Source of the DNA: Stomorhina lunata
Lineage: Eukaryota > Arthropoda > Insecta > Diptera > Rhiniidae
NCBI GenBank assembly: GCA_933228675.1
Contig: OW121740.1
Span: 34,950,292-35,014,291, forward strand
Reading direction: 5' to 3'
Length of the DNA stretch: 64,000 nt
Positions 25,003 through 35,578 of this stretch are shown in pieces (the first letter of the stretch is position 1; the number at the start of each line of letters is the position of its first letter). The notes beneath the pieces are model-generated. The model was not told where the DNA came from. It made no database searches and worked only from the letters and a program-made list of their open reading frames with translations. The position numbers and the translations under genes are program-made.

Positions 25003-26030
25003 CAGAGGGCGAAGCCGAGCGGCTCGAAGCCGGCGCTGAGTCGCCGCCGGGAGAATTTTTCGATAATCAGCCGCCGCCAAAAGAACCGGCTCATGTCGGC
25101 TTAAATTTCAAGCCGAAGTATTTTAATTTTTAGATAAAGAAATTTTTTAATACTAAAATTTTTAATAAAACTTGGTTTTTATATTTAATAAGAAGATACA
25201 TAAAAGTATTATCAAATTAAACTTTCATTTAAAGCTCGTTTTTTGTACGCGAGAAAATGAGGGTAAGTGAAAAAGTGTATAATACTGGAAACGCAACAAA
25301 AATTTTCCAAAGTCAAAGTTATCCCACTCTAAGCTCTTTTATATATTTTTATAAAAATATAATGTCTTCATGAGAAAGGACAGAAAGCAATACAATTGTG
25401 CGGTTTAAAGATTTTTAAAATACACGTGGTGGCAGCTTTAATGGATCCATGACAAAAAAATTTGCCAGCTTTGGAGACGTATATTAAAATGATTCTACAA
25501 AACGCGTTAAATTTATTTCAAATCTTGGATGTATCCTATAATTCAGTTTCTAAATCAAAGTTAATTTTAGAAGAAATAAAAAATTAGAGGATATTGATAA
25601 CAAATCAACCATCAAAAAGATCAAAGTATAATGTCATGATTTTTTTTATAATTTTATATATATACATATATTTACTGTAAAATTTCAAATACAAGACAAC
25701 AAATGCTAGAATTCATGGGAACAATATTGCCTAATCTGAACAATAATATGGAACATGAAATTCAAAAATATCTTGATAGCGAAGTTATCCCAATATTGCA
25801 AAACTAGCAAATTTATGTTTCAGGATACCAGCTACGTCAGCATCGTCAAAACAAGCCTTTTCATTCGCTGACAACTGTGTAAACCAAAAAAGAAGTTCCC
25901 TAAATCCTAACACAATAAAAAAGCAATTGTTTGTACATGACAATATGGGATTGATGAAACCAAAATAAGAAAAATATGTATTTTTCTCCAGCCGCCGCCG
26001 CCGATAATTTGTAGTCGGCTTCGCCCTCTG
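25003..26030 (+). mobile_element. Internally deleted hAT element with 16-bp terminal inverted repeats
   Basis: Ends are CAGAGGGCGAAGCCGA (25,003-25,018) and its exact reverse complement at 26,015-26,030. A plus-strand frame at about 25,814-25,968 reads FRIPATSASSKQAFSFADN then KRSSLNPNTIKKQLFVHDNM, the C-terminal dimerisation domain of hAT transposases. The central catalytic region is missing, so it is non-autonomous. No clean 8-bp target duplication (GTGAGTTG against GTTATGCG). Confidence 0.8.
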
Positions 26031-26080
26031 GTTATGCGAATGTTATACGAATGACTAACCTGCTATACCACGGCGGTTCG
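26031..26080 (-). mobile_element. SINE head fragment (tRNA-like)
   Basis: On the minus strand GCCGTGGTATAGCAGGTTAG is identical to the SINE head at 33,167. The SINE continues on the other side of the inserted hAT element (24,941-25,002), which places the hAT insertion inside a SINE. Confidence 0.65.
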
Positions 26081-26095
26081 CAATGTGCTTCCAAT

Positions 26096-26320
26096 GGTCG
26101 TAAAAATAGATCACAGACGAGGCGATGGATATTTCTAAAACACTAAGCATTGGTTGGGCTTTTGCATGTATTTGTGCCCAAATTCAAAACATGGAATGTG
26201 ATGCTTCCTACCAAACGATATTTCTACAGCTTTTACCATATTATGTGCATTATCGGTACCAACTGCCGCGTCTTTACTTATGTTCCATTCTTCACAATCT
26301 CTTCAAGAGTACTTACACTT
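26096..26320 (-). pseudogene. hAT transposase remnant 1, central part
   Basis: Minus strand reads WNISKDAAVGTDNAHNMVKA then FGRKHHIPCFEFWAQIHAKA. The TDNAHNM..A and H.PCF motifs are the RNase H-fold core of hAT transposases; the usual ATHTLNL after HIPCF is lost to a frameshift. Confidence 0.75.
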
Positions 26321-26379
26321 CTCACGTTGAAATGTACAAACTTGGGTTATGTCACGTTTTCTATACAATACAAATACAA

Positions 26380-27290
26380 AAAGAAAAAAGGGGGTTTATT
26401 TCCGTCTGTCCGTCTCTAGGCGGACCCTGTCTAGAGAGTCAAAATTTCAGAATTTTCTATATCTTGACAGTGGTGTATTGAAAATGGGCGAAATCGGTTC
26501 ATATTTAGTTATATCTCCCATATAACCCCGGGAATCACATTAATGCTGATAAGTTGAATACAATTGTAATAGCTATGACGACTGAATTCAGAATAGAGAA
26601 GTTTTTTATTGGTAAGTATATCAAATTTTATAGGAATCAGTCAATATTTGACTATAGTTTTCATATAAAAACTAAAAAAAAATGTAATAAAGGCCAGTTA
26701 AAAGAAACTATGACAGCTAAGGCCACTAAATATATAAATACTAGCCAGTGTGTAAAACTTCGTGACAATCGGTCAACATTTGGCTATAGTTCTTATATAT
26801 AAAACATCCCCTTTTTATATCTGTAATCAAAAAGATTTGAAGGTACCTATATTCAGTATGTAAATTAGATAGATATCAATCAATGTTAAGTCCATACTTT
26901 ATAACGTTGGGTGCATTTGGAACTCCAAACAAAATATATGTACCTACCGTGTTACTATCAACGTGTTTGTCCTAACAGCTTATTCATATTAAACTATGCC
27001 CGGTTATGGGACAAAATTTTAGGCAAAGTAAATACTAGGGAAACCACTTAAGATACATTTAAATGTTGAACTATGAAGCTCTTGAAACCGAATTTAGTCC
27101 AATTATTTTACCAACAATACCACATTTGGTCCACATTTTGAATTAGGTGCACCCTCTTAGATATACGAGATATGTTTCTAAATTTAACACAACTTGATGG
27201 TGGGTATCCAAATATAACAATCTTGGTGTTATATTTGGTCATATTCCCGTAACTCACTCATAAAAAAAACACAGTTTAAAAGTCCATTCT
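26380..27290 (+). repeat. Dispersed repeat copy (38-kb family)
   Basis: Contains TTTCCGTCTGTCCGTCTC, then several TTTGACTATAGTTTTCATAT-type segments and ends near GGTGGGTATCCAAATATAAC. The order and wording match the repeat at 38,310-39,020. The short ORFs here are composition artefacts. Confidence 0.55.
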
Positions 27291-27299
27291 TTTTTACCT

Positions 27300-28240
27300 T
27301 TGCTAAAAGTATTCAATTTTTTCAAAATTCACAATTTATTAAAATTTCATAAAACCTAATTTTTTGCAGCAATGCCCCAGTGTGCAGCCGGCCATATTTT
27401 GACTGACCGTCTTCTATCTGTATCTGTAGATCGTTCTTCAAACATTGCAAACCAAACAAAAGAAAGGAACAAAACAGAAGTGAAATAAAAACAATAATAA
27501 CAACAACAAAAACTAACCAAAACAAATACAACGTGTTTCCGCACAACAATTTTAGGCAACTTTTTTTTTTGTTTAATGTTTGTTGTCTTTTTACCAAACA
27601 ATATCAAAAATTGCTCTAGAAACTTATATTTTGGCTTAATTTTTTCGACACTTAAATATTATTTCTAGTATTTTTTTCACTTATAAGTGCATTTTTTCAC
27701 TGCCACAGACAACATAAATTTTGTTAATACTTTTTATGTTTTTAATATAAAAATTAGTTTATTTACTTTAATTTGCACTCAAAATATTTCTTTATTATTA
27801 TTTACTTTATTCATTCACATTTTTGGCAAACAACAATTTGTTTTTGTTTAGTTTTTTCCAATAAACTGCATTTTTAATATTGTATGCGATTTGAGCAACC
27901 CCGATTTTTTCACCGGCATTCACGTCCGTTTCACGCAAAGAACTCGAAGAAACTGATTTAACATTTTGGTATGATAACCACAGGCAACTTCATATCAGAA
28001 AATATGTTCGATTGTTATTACTTTCAAGTGAATGCTGTTAAGTTTGTGGGATTATGTTAAGTAACATACATGCTGTTAATTTAAAGCAGTAAATAAACAG
28101 TCTTATCATTTGAATTGTACTGTTAAGGGTATTACAGTTTCAATTAAAACATTTTTAATAGAAACGGTATTACCAATATTAACAAACGTTACTATTCTAA
28201 TTTTGAAGCCTTAATATCTAAGAAAATGTTTATAATAAAA
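27300..28240. other. No supported gene
   Basis: A sequence TTTTTTGCAGCAATGCCCCAG at 27,360 looks like a plus-strand splice acceptor followed by ATG and a 36-codon frame, but there is no recognisable protein. Minus ORFs at 27,322-27,607 are hydrophobic by composition. Unresolved. Confidence 0.35.
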
Positions 28241-28249
28241 TTTTCGTTA

Positions 28250-30895
28250 TAAAATTTTGCTATTGATGAAATTTTTTATAACGAAAAGATTTATATAGAT
28301 AACATTTTTTTAATTTGAAATTTTTCTGTAAAAGAATCTTTTAGAATGAAAAATTTTCTATACAAGAAAATTTTTTTCAACGAAAAATTATTTTTAGAAG
28401 AAAAATAGAAGCAAAATCTTTTTAACTAAAAATTTTCTAACAAAAAAAATTGTTTTAACGAAAATTTTCGAAAGAAGAAAATTTTTTTAACGAAAAATTT
28501 TCTAAAGAAGAAAATTTTTTAACAAAGAATTTTCTAAAGAAGAAAATTTTTTTAACGAAAAATTTTCGAAAGAAAAAAATTTTTTTAAAGAAAAATTTTT
28601 TAAAGAAGAATATTTTTTTAAAGAAAAATTTTCTAAAGAAGAAAATTTTGTTAACGAAAAATTTTCTAAAGACGAAATTTTTTTTTAACATAAAATTTTC
28701 CAAAAAAGAAAATTTTTTTAACAAAAAATTTTCCAAAGAAGAATATTTTTTTAACAAAAAATTTTCTTAATGAAAAATTTTCTAAAGAAGAAAATTTGTT
28801 TAACGAAAAATTTTCTAAAGAAGAAAATGTTTTTAACGAAAAATTTTCTAAGGAAAATTTTTTTAACGAAAAATTTTCTAAGGAAAATTTTTTTAACGAA
28901 AAATTTTCTAAGGAAAATTTTTTTAACGAAAAATTTTCAAAAGAAAATTTTTTTAACGAAAAATTTTCTAAGGAAAATTTTTTTAACGAAAAATTTTTTA
29001 AAGAAAATTTTTTTAACGAAAAATTTTCTAAAGAAAATTTTTTTAACGAAAAATTTTCTAAAGAAAATTTTTTTAACGAAAAATTTTCTAAAGAAAATTC
29101 AATTATAGATGTTCAACGTAGTGTTTATATTGTAACTCGCTGTCCCTGATGATGATATCCAAAGGATATCGAAATATTGGAGGAGAATAATAAATAAATA
29201 AAACTATAAAACAAAGACCTCGAGCTCGTTTTTTTAATTTTTTTTTTTAATTTTTAAAAATTTGAAAATTTTTTTAACGAAAAATTTTCTAAAAAAAATT
29301 TTTTAACGAAAAATTTTCTAAAAAAAATTTTTTAACGAAAAATTTTCTAAAGGAAATTTTTTAACGAAAAATTTTCTAAAGAAAATTTTTTAACGAAAAA
29401 TTTTCTAAAGGAAATTTTTTAACGAAAAATTTTCTAAAGAAAATTTTTTAACGAAAAATTTTCTAAAGAAAATTTTTTTAACGAAAAATTTTTTAAAGAA
29501 AATTTTTTTTAACGAAAAATTTTCTAAAGAAAATTTTTTTAACGAAAAATTTTCTAAAGAAAATTTTTTTAACGAAAAATTTTCTAAAGAAAATTTTTTT
29601 AACGAAAAATTTTCTAAAGAAAATTTTTTTAACGAAAAATTTTCTTAAGAAAATTTTTTTAACGAAAAATTTTCTAAAGAAAAATTTTTAACGAAAAATT
29701 TTCTAAAGAAATTTTTTTTTAACGAAAAATTTTCTAAAGAAATTTTTTTTAACGAAAAATTTTCTAAAGAAAATTTTTTTTAACGAAAAATTTTCTAAAA
29801 AAAATTTTTTTAACGAAAAATTTGTTAACGAAAAATTTTCTAAAGAAAATTTTTTTAACGAAAAATTTTCTAAAGAAAATTTTTTTTAACGAAAAATTTT
29901 CTAAAGAAAATTTTTTTTAACGAAAAATTTTCTAAAAAAAAATTTTTAACGAAAAAAAAAATTCTAAAGAAAATGGTTTTTAACGAAAAATTTTTTAAAA
30001 CTATAAAACAAAGACTTCGAGCTCGTTTTTTTAATTTTTAAAAATTTGAAAATTTTTTTAACGAAAAATTTTCTAAAGGAAATTTTTTAACGAAAAATTT
30101 TCTAAAGGAAATTTTTTAACGAAAAATTTTCTAAAGAAAATTTTTTAACGAAAAATTTTCTAAAGGAAATTTTTTAACGAAAAATTTTCTAAAGAAAATT
30201 TTTTAACGAAAAATTTTCTAAAGAAAATTTTTTTAACGAAAAATTTTTTAAAGAAAATTTTTTTAACGAAAAATTTTCTAAAGAAAATTTTTTTAACGAA
30301 AAATTTTCGAAAGAAAATTTTTTTAACGAAAAATTTTCTAAAGAAAATTTTTTTAACGAAAAATTTTCTTAAGAAAATTTTTTTAACGAAAAATTTTCTA
30401 AAGAAAAATTTTTAACGAAAAATTTTCTAAAGAAATTTTTTTTTAACGAAAAATTTTCTAAAGAAATTTTTTTTTAACGAAAAATTTTCTAAAGAAAATT
30501 TTTTTTTAACGAAAAATTTTCTAAAGAAAATTTTTTTAACGAAAAATTTGTTAAAAAAAAAATTTTTAACGAAAAAAAAAATTCTAAAGAAAATGGTTTT
30601 TAACGAAAAATTTTATAAAGAAAATTTTTTTTAACGAAAAATTTGCTAAAGAAATTTTTTTTAACGAAAAATTTGCTAAAGAAAATTTTTTTTAACGTAA
30701 AACTTTCTAAAGAAATTTTTTTTAACCAAAAATTTTCTAAAGAAATTTTTTTTAACGAAAAATTTTCTAAAGAAAAATAAAGTAGTAGAAAACTTTTTTA
30801 ACCAAAAATTTTCTAAAAAAAAATTTTAAGAAATGTATAAAAAAATGTATGAAATAAAATTTTTTAACAAAAAATTTTCTATAAAAAAAATTTAA
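28250..30895. repeat. A/T minisatellite, about 29-30 bp units, with duplicated block
   Basis: About eighty copies of a unit close to AACGAAAAATTTTCTAAAG followed by AAAATTTTTTT. A non-array insert at 29,096-29,270 interrupts it; its last part (ACTATAAAACAAAGAC then TCGAGCTCGTTTTTTTAA) recurs at 30,000-30,055, and a distinctive unit with AAATGGTTTTTAACG occurs at about 29,965 and 30,590. So a block of about 0.6-0.8 kb was duplicated. ORFs at 28,455-29,149 are repeat translations. Confidence 0.9.
29103..29215 (+). repeat. Penelope-like terminal relic with hammerhead-like core
   Basis: The stretch has CTGATGA (29,147-29,153), then a 7-bp stem GATATCC/GGATATC with an AAA loop, then GAAA at 29,172. 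This is the conserved core order of a hammerhead ribozyme (CUGANGA, stem II, GAAA), which is known in Penelope-like element termini. It is followed by (AATA)n. One extra base sits before stem II and I could not draw convincing stems I and III, so activity is doubtful. Confidence 0.35.
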
Positions 30896-30980
30896 TTTTA
30901 TATTTATTTCTTAATTTACGAGTACAAAAAGTTTTCAAAAAATATTAGCAAAATCCCACCACCTTATCGTCTCCAATCCC

Positions 30981-33900
30981 CTACAACTTCGCCTTAAACA
31001 GTTCCTTTAAGTGCGTATCGAACACCCGATTCACCGGCTCTTGATTCAGATCACTTCTGCGTGCCTCCTCCATAAGACGTTCATAGGCCCGACCATCGTA
31101 ACAACCTAAGGTTGAGCCCAAAACACGATCATGAAACTCAAAGCCGTCTACCAAAGCCACAGCATTTGGCCTAAAAGCGATTAACATCTCCTCATAAAGT
31201 CTTTCCACCTGTTGAACCTCTTTGGCAGTTATGGAACGATTAAAAAGTAAGATATCATCCAAACTTGAGAGGAATATCTCCAAAATAAAAATATGCAAGA
31301 GTTCTTGCATTACCGGCTTAAGACTGCCATTGATGGAGCCCTTCTTGGCCTGTTTTGTCAATTCATCGTAAGCCATTCGTGCCAAGAATGCTTTTCCATG
31401 CATTAATCCTGTCTGGACCATTATCAAACCCGCACGATTAGCGACTTTTTGAGGCGTTTTGCTAAAAGCTCTCTGTTGCAGAAAAGCATATTTAACACGT
31501 TCCAATGATGTGTATTCCAAAATTTTTACTATAGTTTCTAGATTCAGGGACCATTTAACCTGTCCAGAGGAACGTAAGTAGACTATGGATTTTGGTAGAT
31601 ATTTCCGCTTTATGCCCTCTACAAAGTATTTTACCAAGAATTTCCCAGTTTGCAGTAAAAGTACAGTATTTTCTCCTTCATAGGTGCAAGCCGCAGTAGC
31701 GCTTCCATAGATGGCTACGAAGTTGGCGGAATTTAAATAGCCATGACCGCCACAGGCTTTACGCAATATTTCTACTCCTTTAGCAGCTTCATGGGAGCAG
31801 ACCGCTTTAAGACAACACGATAAAGCATGTAGTTCGGCGAGGTTACGTTTATCGCCCCTTACTAGTTCCTTGTGTACAGTTCGATATAGGTCCCAGACAT
31901 AGTCCGCTGCTAGGCGATAGAATATACCCTTAGCAATTTGGGGAAAAACTTTGTGCTGCTGGTTTATAAAGTCTAAAACTTGTATTTCTTTTCCTTGCGA
32001 TGACTCGATCCCTTGTCGGCGAATCGCGGAATATCTGGAAGAGAGAAGAGAGGAAGAACAAATTTAATGTTTACGTTTCTAATCAAAACTCTAAATAAAC
32101 TTTGGTCTATATATATTTACAACCTGTAAAGGTCAAAGGTCGATTATATTTTAGAATTTAATGAGCTTTACAACCTGTAAAGGTCAAAGGTCAATCATTT
32201 AATGCGCTTCGATCTTGTGAGCACATTTTCCAATTTCGTAGACCACGAGGAGGTCAGAATTCACAATTGAGATGAAGGATAACCAAGATAAGTCTGGGCT
32301 TACCAAGTTAAGACCAATCAGAACAAATTCGTAGACCACGAGGATGTTAGAATCCACAATTGAGATGAAGGATAACCAAGATAAGTCTGGGCTTACCAAG
32401 TTAAGACCATTCAGAACGCGTGTGTAGGATTACCTCTGTCATAGCGTGATTTGCCCCTACGCAATTGCTACTGATAATGAAAAGAAAGCTCAAAGATACT
32501 AGTAATAAGACGACATTAGCATAGACTACAGCTTCTTCCAGATGGTCAAGTATTTTATTTTCCGGACCATTTTATAAGTGCATTAAGCCCAGGACCATAG
32601 ATTTTTGTCTCACAATAGATCTATTTTCAATACTCGGGTGATGTAGGGGATGTTAGATACCAAGCAACGGATCAGATAGTTCTTAACTTGGTAAGCCCAG
32701 ACTTATCTTGGTCATTCTTCATCTCAACTGTGGACACTGACCTCGTGCTATCATCCGGGTAACTGCGTTAACATCCGTTAATGTAGTGAGCTAACATGTG
32801 CCACGGGTTCACCCATAAGAACTATTAAAATATGGTTTAGGACGTCGGGCCCTTAAATAAGGACCTTTTAAAAATTTCGAGATCTATTTTCAATACTCGG
32901 GTGATGTAGGGGATGTTAGATACCAAGCAATGGTTCTGTTTGGTCTTAACTTGGTAAGCCCAGAATTATATTGGTTATTCTTCATCTCAACTGTGGATAC
33001 TGACCTCGTGGAATCACCCGGGTAACTGCGTTAACACCCGTTAATGTAGTGAGCTAACATGTGCCACGGGTTCACCCATAAGAACTATTAAAATATGGTT
33101 TAGGACGTCGGGCTAGTAACCCATTTCTGTAAAATACAATAAAAATGGCCCCCTAATATTAGAAACGCCGTGGTATAGCAGGTTAGTCATCCGCCTAGCA
33201 TTCCTGAGGTCCCAAGTTCGATCCCCGGCCAGACCCTCATGAAAAAATAAATTTTCAAAACTTCTCTAACTAATGCATTTGCCGTTCGGAGCCGGCGTTA
33301 AAACGTAGGTCCCTTTCAATGAGTCTAAAAATAGAATCGGATGCAGCTCATTCTCTGAAAGAAGTAACCCTTGTTCCAATTAGAATGTTGTCACGGAATT
33401 ATATATATAAAATTAGAAGAGGACGTCCGAATCTTCGATGGAAAGAATTAAGTAGAGTAAAATCTTTCAAAACTTGGCCTACGGTATTGGGAGTATGCGC
33501 CAAAAACGTAGGTCCCTTTCAATAAGTCTAAAAATAGAATCGGATGCAAGCTCATTGTCTGAAAGAGTACCCCTTGTTCCAATTGGAATGTTGCCGCGGA
33601 ATTATATTTAAAATATTAGAAGAGTACATCCGAATCTTCGATGGAAAAACCAAGTAGAGTAAAATCTTTCAAAACTGGCCTACGAAATAGGAGAATATGC
33701 ACACAAGATCGAAGCTTATGGAGTTCTAAAATATGCTCGGCCTTTGATCTTAACAGGTTTCAAATATAGGCCATTTTAGTAAGTAAGTGGGTAGTTATAA
33801 AACTCACCTGGTAGCAATTGTCGCTGCTTGTAGCAAATTAAACGAAACATCCTTAACAATATTCACACGAACATAGGACATAGTGCTATACAACATTAAA

Positions 33901-34775
33901 GGTTCAGGACCCTTGACAAAAGTACCGTCTGCCAGGACTTGATTATGTCGCGACAGCATTTGTTTTAAGGGTATGCGAACATTTTGCAAACCCAAAAAGC
34001 CATTATTAACGCCATTAACACCAAGCTTGGGACCAATTTCTCCCACATCTACACCCGGTTCCGGCTGATGGCTTTTTTCATTACGTATACGCACTAAAAA
34101 AGGCTGTAAACCATAAGGCTTTCCCTTAATATACAATTGAGCCATTAAGACTACCATATTAGCGGTTTGGCCCAAACCTCCGGGCCACCATTTATAGGAC
34201 GTCAGGGTGGGTGTGTTTAAAATAAATTCCTGTTTTTCAATGTCATAATCAGCCCTGGTCTCTAGACCTTTTAAATAGGTGCCATGACCTAATTCTGTTT
34301 GGGCATATGTACCAATAATACCCTCCATATTCCAGGATTTTTCCAACCATTCTTCCAGCTGTTGTTCATTGGCCTGTCCCAGTAAGGCCGTGAGAAACAT
34401 GGAATAATGTAAACGTAAAGGAAAATTTTGTTGAAACAATCCCGTGCCCAAGGGACCACTTAACAGGGAACGAAATAAATACATATCATCTAGGGTGGTA
34501 GACATGACACCCTGTCTATTTTTCTCTTCTCTATACCATTCTCTTAGTTTCTTTAAGACTCTGGCTGATTTTGCAATTGTATACTCGTAAAGCTCTTTGT
34601 GTGAGAGATGCATAATATTTTTGGGATCATCAAATTGAGGATCGTCAAAGAAAAGCTTTTCCAAAGCTCTACGCTTGCACAGTTCATCTCTGCCACCCAT
34701 CCACCATACAGCAAATTCCTCACTTTTGATTGTGGCATTCTGCCGTTCTTTTGCTAGATCACTGTTTACCGTCAT
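30981..34775 (-). CDS. Peroxisomal acyl-CoA oxidase (ACOX1/3 type), two coding exons
   Basis: Oxidises acyl-CoA to 2-trans-enoyl-CoA with FAD, making H2O2: the first step of peroxisomal beta-oxidation. Exon 1 is 34,775-33,808 and exon 2 is 32,034-30,981; the junction ACCAG|GTGAGT to TTCCAG|ATATTCC restores ATRYSAIRRQG. Total 673 aa, normal for the family. Visible: N-terminal acyl-CoA oxidase helical domain, TYAQTELGHGTYLKGLETR (about residues 150-170), YKWWPGGLGQTANMVVLMAQL (flavin/substrate region), CGGHGYL and CTYEGENTVLLLQT, whose Glu is the catalytic base of the family. The C-terminus FKAKL* gives AKL, a PTS1 variant. Start: ATG at 34,775, with no in-frame ATG needed upstream. The closest known relatives appear to be the Drosophila 57D oxidases; the exact orthologue is not resolved. 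No stop or frameshift seen, so likely functional. Confidence 0.93.
33166..33420 (+). mobile_element. tRNA-derived SINE
   Basis: A pol III-type split promoter is visible: box A-like TGGTATAGCAGG (33,171-33,182) and box B-like AGTTCGATCCC (33,215-33,225), spaced as in a tRNA. The T-arm does not pair well and no acceptor stem is seen, so it is not a working tRNA. The body continues to about 33,420; matching pieces lie at 24,941-25,002 and 26,031-26,080 on the minus strand. Confidence 0.65.
33400..33790 (+). mobile_element. LINE family 2, 3' end, partly duplicated
   Basis: The frame KIRRGRPNLRWKELSRVKSF matches the minus-strand copy at 42,780-43,013 ([19 protein letters not shown]). The element ends in GGCCATTTTAGTAAGTAAGT, the TAAG-type 3' terminus also seen at 42,762. 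Confidence 0.7.
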
Positions 34776-35578
34776 TATCAGGGAGATTGGCCGATATTGC
34801 GATTTGTTTATTTGTTAAATGTTTTAAATGAAAATAAAAACAAATTGCAAAAAAAAAAACACTTTTATTTCACCGTTTTTTAGAACTTTGCTCTGTCGCT
34901 TGCAGTAAACAACTGGCTGTAGATTGTGTGGTTTCTTTCCATTAGCCAGACTGCAATTCTCTGGGCTCTTATCAATGGTAGAGTGGGTCTGCATGGATGT
35001 ATGTATCTGTGGCTGTACATGAGCAGTAAATAAACAATTTAGCATACAACTAAACCTGCTCTTTGGAACTGAAAAAGTTGCATTGAAACTTTTTTGCACT
35101 ACACCCAGTAGAATATGTGTTCTCTTATGTGGTATCCCAAAAACAAAAAAACCCTAGAACTAAATAGAAAAATTGTATACTAAGACTTATTAAATTTTGT
35201 ATTCCTTTCAATCAGAGACCGAAAATAATTGTTATTCATAAAAAATTTAGCCAAAAAATCACTATAAAGGAATGTATCTAGAAATTTATTAAGTACACCA
35301 AAGCGTTTGAATCAAGATTACCAAGCCAACGGTGTAATAAATTTTTATTTTCCGATTTTTGTAATATAATTTAAAAATAAGAATTATTTTTGATTTATAC
35401 TATATTTCTCAAAAATAATTGTTATTTCTGATTTCCTTAAATAAAAATTGTAAAGTGATTTTTATTTTGAAATTTAGAAATAAAAATTACTCAGTGATTT
35501 TTAATTTTGAAAATAAAAAATAAAAATCAGAATAAAATTTTTTAGAAGAAAAATTCTTTTGAATATTACACCTTTATA

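Larger units (their letters stand above)
32035..33807 (-). other. Acyl-CoA oxidase intron built from duplicated repeats
   Basis: The 1.77-kb intron is mostly repeats. A segment near 32,250-32,330 is repeated 93 bp on. A block starting GATCTATTTTCAATACTCGG recurs at 32,618 and 32,881 (263-bp spacing). A block with CGTAGGTCCCTTTCAAT recurs at 33,305 and 33,507 (202-bp spacing). It also carries LINE family 2 ends in both orientations and a SINE. Confidence 0.8.

Noticed and set aside
27322..27607. Hydrophobic minus-strand ORFs
   Set aside because: Two overlapping frames of the same AT-rich stretch, no motif or splice support.
28455..29149. Long ORFs on both strands encoding FLKKIFLTKN-like and NEKFSKENFF-like repeats
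   Set aside because: They are direct translations of the 30-bp A/T minisatellite, whose unit length keeps a frame open; all six frames behave alike.
13200..30895. Regular short repeats that might look like a CRISPR array
   Set aside because: No unique spacers, no cas genes, degenerate adjoining units and a eukaryotic context.
33166..33240. tRNA gene
   Set aside because: Box A and box B-like motifs are present, but there is no acceptor stem and the T-arm pairs poorly; it continues into a SINE body.
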